A DNA stretch of 64,000 nucleotides from positions 434,001 to 498,000 of the IMG/VR virus record IMGVR_UViG_3300049215_000771; one strand, written 5' to 3'. Both the position numbers and the translations under genes were made by a program. The notes below the pieces were generated by a model. That model did not search any database, was not told where the DNA came from, and worked only from the letters and a program-made list of their open reading frames with translations. Positions 1 to 9,126 of the stretch are shown here, one piece after another; position 1 is the first letter of the stretch; every line of letters starts with the position of its first letter. Source of the DNA: a virus.

Positions 1-240
1 CCTGTGGTTCTTGTCCCTTTTGTTGCGAGGACGGCCATACTCATCTACGCCGTACTCGTCATCTTCACCACAATTGTTGTCATTGATTTGCGTGTTATCT
101 CCAGCCTGACTGCCGTTCAAAGTTGGGGTCGGCTGAGAAGTGGTGTTTGGAGCAACAGTTTCCTGGATACAACTAATGCAAGAAGTAATCAACAGGAAAA
201 ACAGAACACCGAAAATGATGGAAACGATTAGGTTCCTCAT
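1..240 (-). CDS. lipoprotein, C-terminus cut by window edge
   Basis: From ATG at 240 the minus strand gives 80 codons still open at position 1. It starts MRNLIVSIIFGVLFF and has a lipobox-like LLITSC ending at Cys21, so it should be exported and lipidated. The rest is polar, with an Asn/Asp/Glu-rich stretch. A strong ribosome site (GGAGGG, 245-250) precedes the ATG. The plus-strand frame over the same bases has no ribosome site and is a shadow. Function unknown. Confidence 0.7.
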   Translation of the reverse strand, partial: MRNLIVSIIFGVLFFLLITSCISCIQETVAPNTTSQPTPTLNGSQAGDNTQINDNNCGEDDEYGVDEYGRPRNKRDKNHR

Positions 241-302
241 ATATCCCTCCTTGGGTAGTGTGCGTGCGTACTTGCACGTCTACTGTATATATGCGGCAAC
301 AC

Positions 303-1475
303 TCATTTCTCAATGATCGAGTAGGTGCCCTCCAAGTCCTTGTGTACATTATCCAGGCTGTCGATGATCTCCTGGAAGTCTTCCGGCTTGATAGAACTCT
401 CCTGCGCCAAATTCATAGCTGTAGCAATGATGTTGGCAACCAACTCCTTGATCTCCTGGCCCTTTGTTTCCAACTCCTGGACGTTGTAAGTTTCTTCTTT
501 TTCCTCGTGCTGCTTCGACCGGAAACCAGCCGAGCCAAGTTCATCGAGGTCGTTGAGTGATGTTACAATATCGCACTTTGGATTACGTTTGGTAATTTCA
601 CAACGCTTGCCATCGAACGTCCAGGGGGTAGAAATTTTGTCCTTGTTGACTTCAAATCTATGTGCAACAGTCGGCGAAGGTTCACCCTTGTCAATTTTCA
701 AGAACCAAACTTCATCGTTTGGTAGTTCAATTAGTTTCTGTGTTTGTACAAGGCGGGCGACTGAATTACACTCACGAACGCCATCTTCCCAAATCTTGGG
801 TTCCGACACAAAAAACACCTGGCCCAATGCCTCTCTCATGTCAACAATCCAAAGGGGCCGATGCCTATTGCGGAACAACCACAGCTTCCGGTCGTTGTTG
901 ACCGTGGTGCCCCGCTCGCCAATGGCAACTGCCATGTGGCCATCATTGATGAGAGAGAAGATGTCCCGGATGCCGGCCATCCTGTGGGACTCAACCATGC
1001 TGAATAATTCGCCTAAACTTTGAGGGGTTTGATTTTCAGCGGCTTCTAAGATGCGGAGTAAAATCTCAGAATCACATTCCGACTTGACTTCGTACTTCTG
1101 TTTGAGCGGCCCGTACTCATGGTCCTCGATGCGGCCATTGTGGACTAGGCCGATCATTTTGTCGGTGCTGGTGAAAGGGTGATTGTTCTTGTTGCAAGTA
1201 GGTTCGCCGACGCCTTTGGATGCGCCACGAGCATGTACGAGAAGGAGATTCGGATTGTAGCGAGCTACCTTTCGCCAGGCGTCTTTCTTCACGAATACGC
1301 TCGATTTGCCTGGCTCCTTGTGATAGAGAATCTTGCCACTATCCCCGGACTCGACTCCCCAATACCCGGCAGCGTCTACGCCCCGAATCTCACTCTTCTC
1401 GAACAACTTGGAGATTAGTTGAAATGTAAGTACCGGCTTTTTTGCTTCACCGATAAACCCCGCAATACCACACAT
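303..1475 (-). CDS. class II glutamine amidotransferase (Ntn hydrolase)
   Basis: A 390-residue protein beginning MCGIAGFIGE. Once Met is removed Cys2 would be the N-terminal nucleophile typical of class II amidotransferases (GlmS, PurF, AsnB families). Supporting motifs are RGVDAAGYWG near residue 31, LVHARGASKG near 79 and GLVHNGRIED near 108, which match the substrate pocket of the glutaminase domain. No sugar-isomerase or synthetase domain follows. The last 100 residues are charged and probably helical. It would release ammonia from glutamine for an unknown acceptor. The start overlaps the stop of the upstream gene as TAATG, so translation is probably coupled. Confidence 0.85.
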   Translation of the reverse strand: MCGIAGFIGEAKKPVLTFQLISKLFEKSEIRGVDAAGYWGVESGDSGKILYHKEPGKSSVFVKKDAWRKVARYNPNLLLVHARGASKGVGEPTCNKNNHPFTSTDKMIGLVHNGRIEDHEYGPLKQKYEVKSECDSEILLRILEAAENQTPQSLGELFSMVESHRMAGIRDIFSLINDGHMAVAIGERGTTVNNDRKLWLFRNRHRPLWIVDMREALGQVFFVSEPKIWEDGVRECNSVARLVQTQKLIELPNDEVWFLKIDKGEPSPTVAHRFEVNKDKISTPWTFDGKRCEITKRNPKCDIVTSLNDLDELGSAGFRSKQHEEKEETYNVQELETKGQEIKELVANIIATAMNLAQESSIKPEDFQEIIDSLDNVHKDLEGTYSIIEK

Positions 1476-2005
1476 TACTCAATCCCATCTTGGTGACTCC
1501 ACAGCACTTCCATGCGTTCTCGGAAGGGTTTGCCGAAAACCTCTTCGATCAGGCTCCAGTCCCGCTTCTCCAACTCCTCGTATTCTTCAATAGTCGGCCC
1601 GATGCGATTTTTCACCGGAAAATGTTCTTCCATGAAAGCCGCCATCTTCTGCCTTTCTTCCTCCGAAGGCGGTCCCGTCCAGTAACGATGACCGGGAACC
1701 ATCGCTTCCTGCTTGGCTTCATCTTTTTCCATCTCCGGGAAAATCTTCAGTGCCAGGCTGTGGTCGATGTAGCGAAGATCATGGAGCAAACCACAAGTAC
1801 AAGGGGCGTACTTGTACATTTCCATCGCACGATGCGTCTCACAATCGCCAAAGTGAACCAGGTGCCCTTCCGGGTAAGCAATCACAGCCCGAAAATAGCG
1901 ATCCCGAATCTGCTCCAGCCTCGACCGCATCTTGTGGATGTTGTAGAGCCAGGGTTTGGCATCGGCTGGGGGTTCGCCGCCGACGCAGTGAAACTCCCGA
2001 TTCAT
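1475..2005 (-). CDS. conserved phage protein, unknown function
   Basis: A 176-residue soluble protein. It has a short Cys cluster (YAPCTCGLLHDLRYIDH, about 86-102) and several His and Glu residues, but no family I can name. AAGGAG sits 5 nt before the ATG at 2005. Its TAA overlaps the start of the amidotransferase by one base, which suggests co-expression. Confidence 0.75.
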   Translation of the reverse strand: MNREFHCVGGEPPADAKPWLYNIHKMRSRLEQIRDRYFRAVIAYPEGHLVHFGDCETHRAMEMYKYAPCTCGLLHDLRYIDHSLALKIFPEMEKDEAKQEAMVPGHRYWTGPPSEEERQKMAAFMEEHFPVKNRIGPTIEEYEELEKRDWSLIEEVFGKPFRERMEVLWSHQDGIE

Positions 2006-2014
2006 GGAGACTCC

Positions 2015-2542
2015 TTAGAAGGCTTGTAGCGGCCCGGCATTGCCTCCCAGCGGTGCCTGAGCGTCAGGCGGTGGGCCTCCTGGCGCTGGGGGCGGCGGGC
2101 CGGCTGGCTGCTTCATTGTACCAGGCATTGTATCAGATTTCTTTTTTTCTGGCCCTGCCGTGCCCTTCATTTCTTCCTCACCCTCGGCCTTGTCGTCACC
2201 AGCCAGCTTGTGCAGCGGAACGCCTAGCTTGCCGCTCAATTGCTCTAACTCACTGGCGGCAGAAGAAATAACATTGGGCAGATCATCACGCTCGTCAATA
2301 GCCTTCATGATGGCGACCCCGATCTTCTGGAGATGAATCAGATGTTTCTTCTCCTCACGGGGCCACTGGCTATGCAAAATGCGCCGGATTTGATTGACAA
2401 TTTTCTCCGAGAAGCGGGTCAGGTCACGAGTACCCATGTGTTTGGAGTCGTCTCGCAACTCCTGGGCTGCCGTGAGAATATCACCGATCTTCTGTCCAAG
2501 ATACGCACGTTGTTCAATCAGTAGGAATTCTTTGAACCTCAT
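2015..2542 (-). CDS. candidate capsid-targeted internal protein
   Basis: A 175-residue protein starting MRFKEFLLIEQ. This N-terminus resembles the capsid-targeting sequence of T4 internal head proteins (MKTYQEFIAE pattern: Met, aromatic, Phe, hydrophobic, then Glu), normally cleaved after Glu by the prohead protease. The middle is helical and charged; the tail is Pro/Gly-rich (PPPPAPGGPPPDAQ). Similar starts occur at 12475, 25469 and 51969. A CTAAATAA motif lies 5 nt before the ATG. The scaffold or internal-protein role is inference. Confidence 0.6.
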   Translation of the reverse strand: MRFKEFLLIEQRAYLGQKIGDILTAAQELRDDSKHMGTRDLTRFSEKIVNQIRRILHSQWPREEKKHLIHLQKIGVAIMKAIDERDDLPNVISSAASELEQLSGKLGVPLHKLAGDDKAEGEEEMKGTAGPEKKKSDTMPGTMKQPAGPPPPAPGGPPPDAQAPLGGNAGPLQAF

Positions 2543-2546
2543 GCCC

Positions 2547-2554
2547 TTATTTAG
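2547..2554 (-). promoter_or_regulatory. CTAAATAA late-promoter-like motif
   Basis: CTAAATAAGGGC precedes the ATG at 2542. It resembles the T4 late promoter (TATAAATA) but also forms the last codons and TAA of pyrG, so chance is possible. Similar copies lie at 4221, 12484, 28064 and 55836. Confidence 0.4.
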
Positions 2555-4175
2555 AGTTATCTGGCGATATTCTCGTCAAAGCAGCAGCAATCAGCCCACG
2601 AAACAACGGCGCAGCCGCCGTCAGCCGACTTTTGAACTCCGGGTGAGCCTGCGTACCGATGAAATAAGGGTGTAGATTCCTGTCCAATTCCATCATTTCG
2701 ATGAGATCACTGCCTGGGTTTTTCCCACTTACCTTGAAACCTTTCGCCTCGAACTGAGAGATGTATTCCGGGTTGACTTCGTAGCGATGACGATGCCTCT
2801 CCTTCACCAACTTGGTTCCGTACAACTCCATCGCCAAGGAATCTTTCACCAAATCACAATCATAAGCCCCCAGGCGCATGGTGGCAGATTTCTTCTCCAG
2901 ACCCTCCTGGCCCTCTACGAAGTGAATAACAGGGTTCTTGGTGTCCTTGTTGAATTCCAGGCTGTGGGCGTCAACATGCCCCAGCACATTCCTGGCAAAC
3001 TCGATCACGGCGCACTGGAGGCCCAAGCAGATGCCCAGGAAAGGTATTTTCTTCTCTCGGACATACTGAATGGCTTTGATCTTCCCCTCGATGCCCCGAC
3101 TGTCAAAACCTCCGGGAACGATGATGCCATGCAGCCCTTCAAAGTGCTTGGCGAGTCCACGATTGTCTTTGTATTTCTCCAGGTCTTCGGCCTTGATCCA
3201 GCGAACATTCACCTTCACGTCATTGGCAATACCAGCGTGGATCAAAGCCTCCTTCAGCGACATATACGCTTCGTCACAGTTGTCATACTTGCCGAATACG
3301 CCAATCTCAACGCCCTGAAGGTGATTGTTGACGTACTTCTCCACGACTTCCCGGTACTTGTGGATGCTGCACCGGGAACGATTCAGGCGAAACAAATCAA
3401 CAAACATATCATCAACTTGACGTTCGTAGAAGCAAATAGGGACTTGGTAGATCGAGGAAACGTCGGGAGCGTCAAAAACTTGGGTTCGGGGCACGTTGGT
3501 CGTTCGAGACACTTTGTCGATGATTTTTTCCGGTAGCTGGCGGTCCACTCGGCAGAAAATCACATCGGGTTGAAGGCCGTGCCGTTGAAGTTCCTTGACG
3601 GAATTTTGCAAGGGCTTTGTCTTGAACTCCTTGATGGTATTCACCCACAAAATGGGAGCCACCAAAGCAACAAGAACATCGTCCCGGTACTCACCCTTGA
3701 ACTGCCTCATGGCCTCGTAGAAGGCGAAAGACTCACTATCGCCTACCGTCCCGCCAATCTCGGCGATGACTATATCGTTGGATTTTCCCAACTCCAGAAG
3801 CCGGTCCTGAATTTTGTCTGTCAGATGCGGCATGAGTTGGACGGTCTGGCCCAGGAACTTGCCCTTCTCCTGCTCGTCGATCAGTTCCTTGTACAATGTG
3901 CCAGACGTGGCGATATTGTCTTTTGACACAGTGATGCCACAGATGCGCTCGTAGTGGCCCAGGTCCAGGTCTGTTTCTGTACCATCATCGCACAAGAAAC
4001 ACTCGCCATGCTCACGAGGGGCGAGAATGCCGGCATTGACATTGAGGTAGGGGTCGAACTTGATGATGGTGACAGTGTGCCCACGCAGCTTGAGCAGCAA
4101 CCCAAGGCTTGCAGCCGAGACTCCTTTCCCTGTTCCACTGATTACACCGCCAGCCACAATGACGAATTTTGCCAT
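2547..4175 (-). CDS. pyrG: CTP synthase
   Basis: Makes CTP from UTP, ATP and glutamine. The 542-residue protein has the synthetase domain first (GGVISGTGKGVSAASLG near residue 7, FDPYLNVNAG near 36, CDDGTETDLDLGHYER near 59). A class I glutamine amidotransferase follows (GGFDSRG, then FLGICLGLQ with the catalytic Cys, then HPEF near the end). Length is normal for the family. I chose ATG 4175 (MAKFVIVAGG) because AGCGGG sits upstream and homologues begin here; the TTG 24 nt earlier is less likely. It fits a phage nucleotide-supply set with nrdA and nrdB. Confidence 0.95.
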   Translation of the reverse strand: MAKFVIVAGGVISGTGKGVSAASLGLLLKLRGHTVTIIKFDPYLNVNAGILAPREHGECFLCDDGTETDLDLGHYERICGITVSKDNIATSGTLYKELIDEQEKGKFLGQTVQLMPHLTDKIQDRLLELGKSNDIVIAEIGGTVGDSESFAFYEAMRQFKGEYRDDVLVALVAPILWVNTIKEFKTKPLQNSVKELQRHGLQPDVIFCRVDRQLPEKIIDKVSRTTNVPRTQVFDAPDVSSIYQVPICFYERQVDDMFVDLFRLNRSRCSIHKYREVVEKYVNNHLQGVEIGVFGKYDNCDEAYMSLKEALIHAGIANDVKVNVRWIKAEDLEKYKDNRGLAKHFEGLHGIIVPGGFDSRGIEGKIKAIQYVREKKIPFLGICLGLQCAVIEFARNVLGHVDAHSLEFNKDTKNPVIHFVEGQEGLEKKSATMRLGAYDCDLVKDSLAMELYGTKLVKERHRHRYEVNPEYISQFEAKGFKVSGKNPGSDLIEMMELDRNLHPYFIGTQAHPEFKSRLTAAAPLFRGLIAAALTRISPDNSK

Positions 4176-4220
4176 GACATTCCCGCTTTCTTCACACAAT
4201 AGATAAGTAATATCCTACCG

Positions 4221-4227
4221 TATTTAG
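4221..4227 (-). promoter_or_regulatory. CTAAATA late-promoter-like motif
   Basis: CCTAAATACGG lies about 45 nt before the pyrG ATG and just downstream of the nrd terminator, where a promoter for pyrG would be expected. Confidence 0.45.
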
Positions 4228-4252
4228 GGTGAACCCGCCAGGTGTGAAAAGG

Positions 4253-4282
4253 AAAACGGCGGGTCTAAAAACCCGCCGTTTT
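4253..4282 (-). terminator. rho-independent terminator after nrdA
   Basis: A 12-bp perfect stem (AAAACGGCGGGT pairing with ACCCGCCGTTTT) with a 6-nt loop. Read on the minus strand it ends in TTTTCCTTTT. It closes the nrdB-nrdA unit before pyrG. Confidence 0.8.
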
Positions 4283-4331
4283 TCCTTATAGAAACGCCTC
4301 CGCAGGCCCGCTGGCAATACAACGAAGGACG

Positions 4332-5975
4332 TTAGCTTTCACAATTAGTACAAGCCAGGATGTTGCGACTAAATGCCTGTGCAGCATTGATGGAAATCTG
4401 GTAGTACAACGACTTGATTCCCATTTGCCACGCTTCGATGATGAGCGCATTCACATCCTTGATGGGAATCGAGGGATGAATCATCAAGTTGAGTGACTGC
4501 GATTGGTCAATGTACTTCTGCCGGCTTGCCGCCTGCATAATGACTTCCTTCGGGCTGATCTCGGCGAAGGTTTTGAACACATTCTTCTCCAACCCGGAAA
4601 GAAAATCCAGATGTTGAACGCTTCCTCCGTGTTTCAGAATGTCGGCCCACACTTCATCCGTGTTCTTTCCTTTCGCTTCAAGAACCTGCTCCAGATGCGG
4701 ATTTTTGACGGTCCACTTCCCCTTCTGCAAATCCTTGATGAAATAATTGGTTTTGTGTGGCTCGATACCTTCCGACACCTGCCCCAAAATAAAAGCCGAC
4801 GACTTGGTGGGCGCAATGGCAAGCAACGTGGTGTTACGCCGACCATATCCCTTCAGGACTTCTGGTTCGCCATATTCCTCGGCCATCTTCGCAGAAGCGG
4901 CGTAAGCCCTCTCCTTGATGTTCTTGGCGACTTCGACGTTGATCTGTTTCGCCTCCAGGCTCTCGAAGGCGATCATCTTGCTTTGAAGGTAGCTGTGCCA
5001 ACCAATCCAGCCAATACCGAGCGCACGGTGACGCTGGGCGAACTTGACAGCCCGCTTCATGAACCCGATCTTGCTGGCTTTCTGGATGAATTCCGTCATC
5101 ACAGCATCCAGGAAGTAAGTCAGCAACTCGACGGCGTTGGTATCTTTCCACTCGTCATACCGGAAGATATTCATGCTCGACAAATCACACACGAAGGACT
5201 CGTCACACGAGTCAGGAAGCATGATCTCGCTGCACAAATTCGAGTGCGAGATTCGCATCTTCTTGTTCTTGTAGCAGTCCACCGTGTTGTTGTTCGCATT
5301 GTCGCCGAACATGATGTACGGGAAGCCGATGTTGGCCCGGCATTCAAGTACCTTGGCCCATACTTTCCGCTTCTCGGCGTCCCCAGCAATCATCTCCTTC
5401 ATCCACCAGTCGGGCACGACCACCCCAAAAGACAAATCTTGAATGGGATTGCCCTCGCTCCGCATGGCGAGGAATTCCATGATGTCTTTGTGGTCGATGT
5501 CCAGGTAAGCGGCGAAATTGCCACGTCGGGTCCGACCCTGGGACACCACGTTGATGAGAAGGTCGAACAACTGCATGAAGTGAACACTGCCAGATGACTC
5601 GCCATTACGACGAATCTTAGAACCACGCCCACGCAGGTTGCCGAAGTAGCCAGACGTACCGCCGCCGTGCTTCGTCATCATCATGACTTCGGCGTGCGTG
5701 TAGGCAATGTCTTCGGTGTCATCAGCCATGTAGCTGCCGAAACACGAGATCGGCAGGCCACGGTCATTGCCAAAGTTCGTCCAGATGGGCGTACTGAGGC
5801 TGTACCAACCTTTCTGAATGTTTTCCTTGAACGCCTGGGCAAAACCAGGTTTGTTGAGAAGTTTTTCTGCTGCCCCGCAGATTTCATTTACCCGTTCATC
5901 GACGGTCTGCCCGTCCAAGTAGTCCCTTTCGAGAAACTGCTGAGACGCTTCTGTTAGCCATGTGTAACCTGTCAT
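4332..5975 (-). CDS. nrdA: ribonucleoside-diphosphate reductase, large subunit
   Basis: Catalytic subunit of class I ribonucleotide reductase, reducing NDPs to dNDPs with the NrdB radical. Visible are PISCFGSY (first redox Cys), SNLCSEIMLP (NxCxE active site with catalytic Cys and Glu), SLYYQIS near the end (radical-path tyrosines) and a C-terminal CTNCES (CxxC reductant site). At 547 residues it is about 200 shorter than E. coli NrdA, and begins where the catalytic domain starts, so the N-terminal ATP-cone for allosteric activity control is absent. TAATG overlap with nrdB implies coupled translation. Confidence 0.95.
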   Translation of the reverse strand: MTGYTWLTEASQQFLERDYLDGQTVDERVNEICGAAEKLLNKPGFAQAFKENIQKGWYSLSTPIWTNFGNDRGLPISCFGSYMADDTEDIAYTHAEVMMMTKHGGGTSGYFGNLRGRGSKIRRNGESSGSVHFMQLFDLLINVVSQGRTRRGNFAAYLDIDHKDIMEFLAMRSEGNPIQDLSFGVVVPDWWMKEMIAGDAEKRKVWAKVLECRANIGFPYIMFGDNANNNTVDCYKNKKMRISHSNLCSEIMLPDSCDESFVCDLSSMNIFRYDEWKDTNAVELLTYFLDAVMTEFIQKASKIGFMKRAVKFAQRHRALGIGWIGWHSYLQSKMIAFESLEAKQINVEVAKNIKERAYAASAKMAEEYGEPEVLKGYGRRNTTLLAIAPTKSSAFILGQVSEGIEPHKTNYFIKDLQKGKWTVKNPHLEQVLEAKGKNTDEVWADILKHGGSVQHLDFLSGLEKNVFKTFAEISPKEVIMQAASRQKYIDQSQSLNLMIHPSIPIKDVNALIIEAWQMGIKSLYYQISINAAQAFSRNILACTNCES

Positions 5976-6949
5976 TAGAAAATATCCTCCGCTTTGATCG
6001 CTTGCACTTTCTTGGAATATGTAACTGGCTTCTTATGGAAGAAGTCAGTGTTGACTTCGGCGTAGATTTCGTCCTCAAACCACTTCACCGACTTCAACTT
6101 CTCGACATCCACATCGAAAACTTTGGTGCCGCCGATCATAGTGAGGCTATCATTGAACCTGTTCTTCACGAATTCCACCACGACATCCTTTGGCAAGAAC
6201 TCCAATTCGCCCGCCTCGAATATCCAGTCAATGATCCGGCATTCGGCGTCGAAGGCTTTCTTGCACGCACGGTACAACTTGGCGTAGAAATCGTCGTTGA
6301 ACCACTCAGGGAATTCTTTCTGAATCTGCTTGATGACATACATGCCGAACAGCGCATGGATGACTTCTTCCTTCTGCGTGGCCTGCACCACGTTGTCAAT
6401 GTCCTTCAACGCATTCATGTGCTTGTTGAAAGATTTGATGACAAGGAACTGAGAAAACAAACTGACGTTCTCAATGAAAATAGAAAACAACGTCAGTGTC
6501 AGGGTGTATGCTTCGTTGCTGTTGTCGGATGCCCCCTTCAGATATTTCTGAAGGTAATCCACTCGACCTTGAATCCACTCGTTCTCCAACAAATCGTTGA
6601 AATCGTCGTTCAGGCCCAAAACCTGAAGCAAGTGCGAGTAAGCGTCCGAGTGGCGCACTTCCGATTCGCCAAATGTCACGCCCACCTGCTCGAACTCGGC
6701 CTTTGGGAACCTGTCCCCCAGCTTCGTCCAGAACTTCTTGACGGAAACTTCGATCTGTGAAATTGCCAACATAGCGTTCTTGATGGCGCTTTGCTGGACT
6801 TTGTTCAACTTCACATGAAAATCATGGATGTCGGACGTGAAATTCCATTCACTCACCAGCCAATAGCTGTGATTGATTGCGTTCTTGTACTCCAAGATGT
6901 CAGGGTACTCGAAGGGTTTGAACGCAACCCTCTTGTCAAAAATGCTCAT
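5975..6949 (-). CDS. nrdB: ribonucleoside-diphosphate reductase, small subunit
   Basis: Ferritin-like radical-generating subunit, 324 residues. Metal ligands and radical Tyr are visible: EVRHSDAYSHLL (E..H and the Tyr four residues later), ENVSLFSQF and EEVIHALFG. Length is near normal. Ribosome site AAGGGAGACGA before ATG 6949. First gene of a two-gene operon with nrdA. Confidence 0.95.
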   Translation of the reverse strand: MSIFDKRVAFKPFEYPDILEYKNAINHSYWLVSEWNFTSDIHDFHVKLNKVQQSAIKNAMLAISQIEVSVKKFWTKLGDRFPKAEFEQVGVTFGESEVRHSDAYSHLLQVLGLNDDFNDLLENEWIQGRVDYLQKYLKGASDNSNEAYTLTLTLFSIFIENVSLFSQFLVIKSFNKHMNALKDIDNVVQATQKEEVIHALFGMYVIKQIQKEFPEWFNDDFYAKLYRACKKAFDAECRIIDWIFEAGELEFLPKDVVVEFVKNRFNDSLTMIGGTKVFDVDVEKLKSVKWFEDEIYAEVNTDFFHKKPVTYSKKVQAIKAEDIF

Positions 6950-7044
6950 TCGTCTCCCTTACCTTCTGTTTGCTGGGGGAGTATCTAACACTTATGAGCC
7001 GAGATTTTCGGCTATTACTTCTGCCGCCTGGTGAGAGAAAGCTA

Positions 7045-9069
7045 TTAGTTCACCAGCTTGGTAATTCCCTGCTCGTGACGCAAGCTAAGTGTGTCCGCCC
7101 CATTCAACATGCGGATCAAATCCGGGTCATGCGTGGTGACAAAAACCTGTTTTTCTTCGGCCAACTCGCCAATCATGTTGTAGATTCCCTGCACTCCCAG
7201 GGGGTCTATATTCGTAGTCACTTCGTCCAGGAAAACAAGTGAGGGTACGTTCCCCGTAGTAGTCATCATAATGTTGGCAAACGCCTGCGAAACCGCCAGG
7301 TTGATGCGCCGCCGTTGACCAGCAGACATGGCATGATAGACATAAGGATCACCATCAGGCGGATTCCGCTCGATGACTTCGTTCAACTGGTTGTCGAACT
7401 GAATGGTAATCTTGTTGTCAATGAGAAACTGCAACCAATATGCGATACGGCTGTTCAGTGATGGGATAATTCCATCAATGACCCACTTCCTGATGCCATT
7501 ATCGCCATTGGCAGTCATCCAGTAGACATAGTAGGGAATCAGCTTCTCGGCGTTTTTAACCTCAATTTCCTTGTTGGCACAGATGTTCGTAACCTTCTCC
7601 AATTCGGCCCGGTCATTGGTAAGAATGTCCACGAACGGACTTGGCCCTTCTGCCTCGGCTTTCTTCTGCTTGGCTCGTTCCTTCAACTCCTCGATTTGTT
7701 GTTGAAGGAGCAGTTCGGCGCTGTCGGCCTTTGGTTCCCGCACCTGGGAAGCGGCAACCAATTCACTACGAAGTTTTCGCAGTTGGTTCTCGCCATCAGC
7801 GACTTTCGCCTCGCCATCCGAGATAAGCTGCTTGATTTTTTCCTGTTTTGCTTTGATTGGGACAATGCGAGCCTCGAAATCCTTCATCTTGGTCATTTCG
7901 GCGTTGATAAACGTCGTGAACTCGTCGATTTCTCTGCCGGCATCTTTGCAAACGTGTTCGTAATTGGCCTCGTCGATGACGCCATAGCACTGCTCGCAGC
8001 GTGCCCCCTGTTGCTTGTTGTTCAGGTTTTTGACGAAGTGCTTCCTGTCCTTAATCCGCTCCTGGTATTCCTTGATGAGTCGCTGGGATTGATTGAATTC
8101 GTCCGTCAGGGTCCGAGCTTCTTCTCGAATCGCTGCTTCCCTGTTGGCGGCTTCGCTCAGGGCACGCTTACGATCCTCCTGGCGGGCCTCCAGAGCCTCG
8201 ATCTTGGGTGTAAGGGTCTGGATGTCGTCCTGAGCCTTCTGGTACGCCAGGAGAGCCATTCCTGTGTCCGTAGACTTGAGTTCCTTGGTCTTCAGCTTGA
8301 CCAATTCCACCATCTTGGCAGCTTCGGTCAGTTTGGTCTGGACCCAATCTTTCTCCTTCTGGATGGTCTGCTCCAGCCGGCGTTGCGCATCCTGCTTAGT
8401 GCCCATCAAAATCTCGAACTCACGGGCGAGTGTGGCGATGTTAATCTTCAGTTCTTTCAACTCGTTTTTGGCTGTCTCGTGACGGCCCCTGTAGACCCCA
8501 AGGGACAGAAGATTCTCGACAATCTCACGCTTGGCTTTGGCGTCACATTCCAGGAAACAAGAAGATTGGTCGTCAGTGAAAACGCAGATGTTGACAAAGG
8601 CTTCGTAGGAAAGCCCAATGATTTCCTCGATCTTCTTCTGCGTGATCCGCATGTCGCCCAGGGTCAACTCAGTGGAATCGTTCCACTCATGCTTCTCGCT
8701 TTCCCACAGGCGCAGGTAATTGGGCTTCCGGCCCCGCTCAATGCGGTATTTGTCAACAATAATCGCAGTACGGCAGTTCTTCCCCATCAAGTTATGGATT
8801 ACATCGTCCACCTTGATCTTGCTGGGTGCCTTGATGGTCTTGCCGTACAAAGTCCAACACAGAATCTCCTGCAAGGTACTTTTGCCAGTACCATTGCTGG
8901 AGATTTTCACTTCGTCGGATGGGAGATTGTTGTCTATGGGCTTTACATCCAGATTTTCGCCTTTGACGAATATGATGTTGCCCAGCTTATCGAAAAACAA
9001 CTCGATGCCTTGTGGCCCAAAAGGAATGAAGTTCCAGGCACCGGCGTAATAGAATTTGAGTGTTCGCAT
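7045..9069 (-). CDS. gp46-like SbcC/Rad50 recombination ATPase
   Basis: A 674-residue SMC-family ATPase, counterpart of T4 gp46, acting with gp47 in DNA end resection and recombination-dependent replication. Walker A is NGTGKST near residue 59. Two coiled-coil arms flank a zinc-hook CEQC near residue 360. The signature SAGQRRRINLA and Walker B LVFLDEVTTNID lie near the C-terminus, followed by the His switch (VTTHDPD). Start ATG 9069. A GGGGTATATACT motif lies 7-18 nt upstream. The glycosyltransferase gene separates it from gp47. Confidence 0.92.
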   Translation of the reverse strand: MRTLKFYYAGAWNFIPFGPQGIELFFDKLGNIIFVKGENLDVKPIDNNLPSDEVKISSNGTGKSTLQEILCWTLYGKTIKAPSKIKVDDVIHNLMGKNCRTAIIVDKYRIERGRKPNYLRLWESEKHEWNDSTELTLGDMRITQKKIEEIIGLSYEAFVNICVFTDDQSSCFLECDAKAKREIVENLLSLGVYRGRHETAKNELKELKINIATLAREFEILMGTKQDAQRRLEQTIQKEKDWVQTKLTEAAKMVELVKLKTKELKSTDTGMALLAYQKAQDDIQTLTPKIEALEARQEDRKRALSEAANREAAIREEARTLTDEFNQSQRLIKEYQERIKDRKHFVKNLNNKQQGARCEQCYGVIDEANYEHVCKDAGREIDEFTTFINAEMTKMKDFEARIVPIKAKQEKIKQLISDGEAKVADGENQLRKLRSELVAASQVREPKADSAELLLQQQIEELKERAKQKKAEAEGPSPFVDILTNDRAELEKVTNICANKEIEVKNAEKLIPYYVYWMTANGDNGIRKWVIDGIIPSLNSRIAYWLQFLIDNKITIQFDNQLNEVIERNPPDGDPYVYHAMSAGQRRRINLAVSQAFANIMMTTTGNVPSLVFLDEVTTNIDPLGVQGIYNMIGELAEEKQVFVTTHDPDLIRMLNGADTLSLRHEQGITKLVN

Positions 9070-9075
9070 GACGAG

Positions 9076-9087
9076 AGTATATACCCC
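9076..9087 (-). promoter_or_regulatory. GGGGTATATA promoter-like motif
   Basis: GGGGTATATACT sits just before the gp46-like ATG. Nearly the same motif occurs upstream of genes at 11218, 12550, 19498 and 25469, always close to the start codon. Confidence 0.4.
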
Positions 9088-9126
9088 GCCAGCCTATTCA
9101 GCAATATCGACCGGCTGCGAAAATAT

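Noticed and set aside
4-231. A 75-codon plus-strand frame at the window start
   Set aside because: Antisense to a lipoprotein frame that has a signal peptide, lipobox and strong ribosome site.
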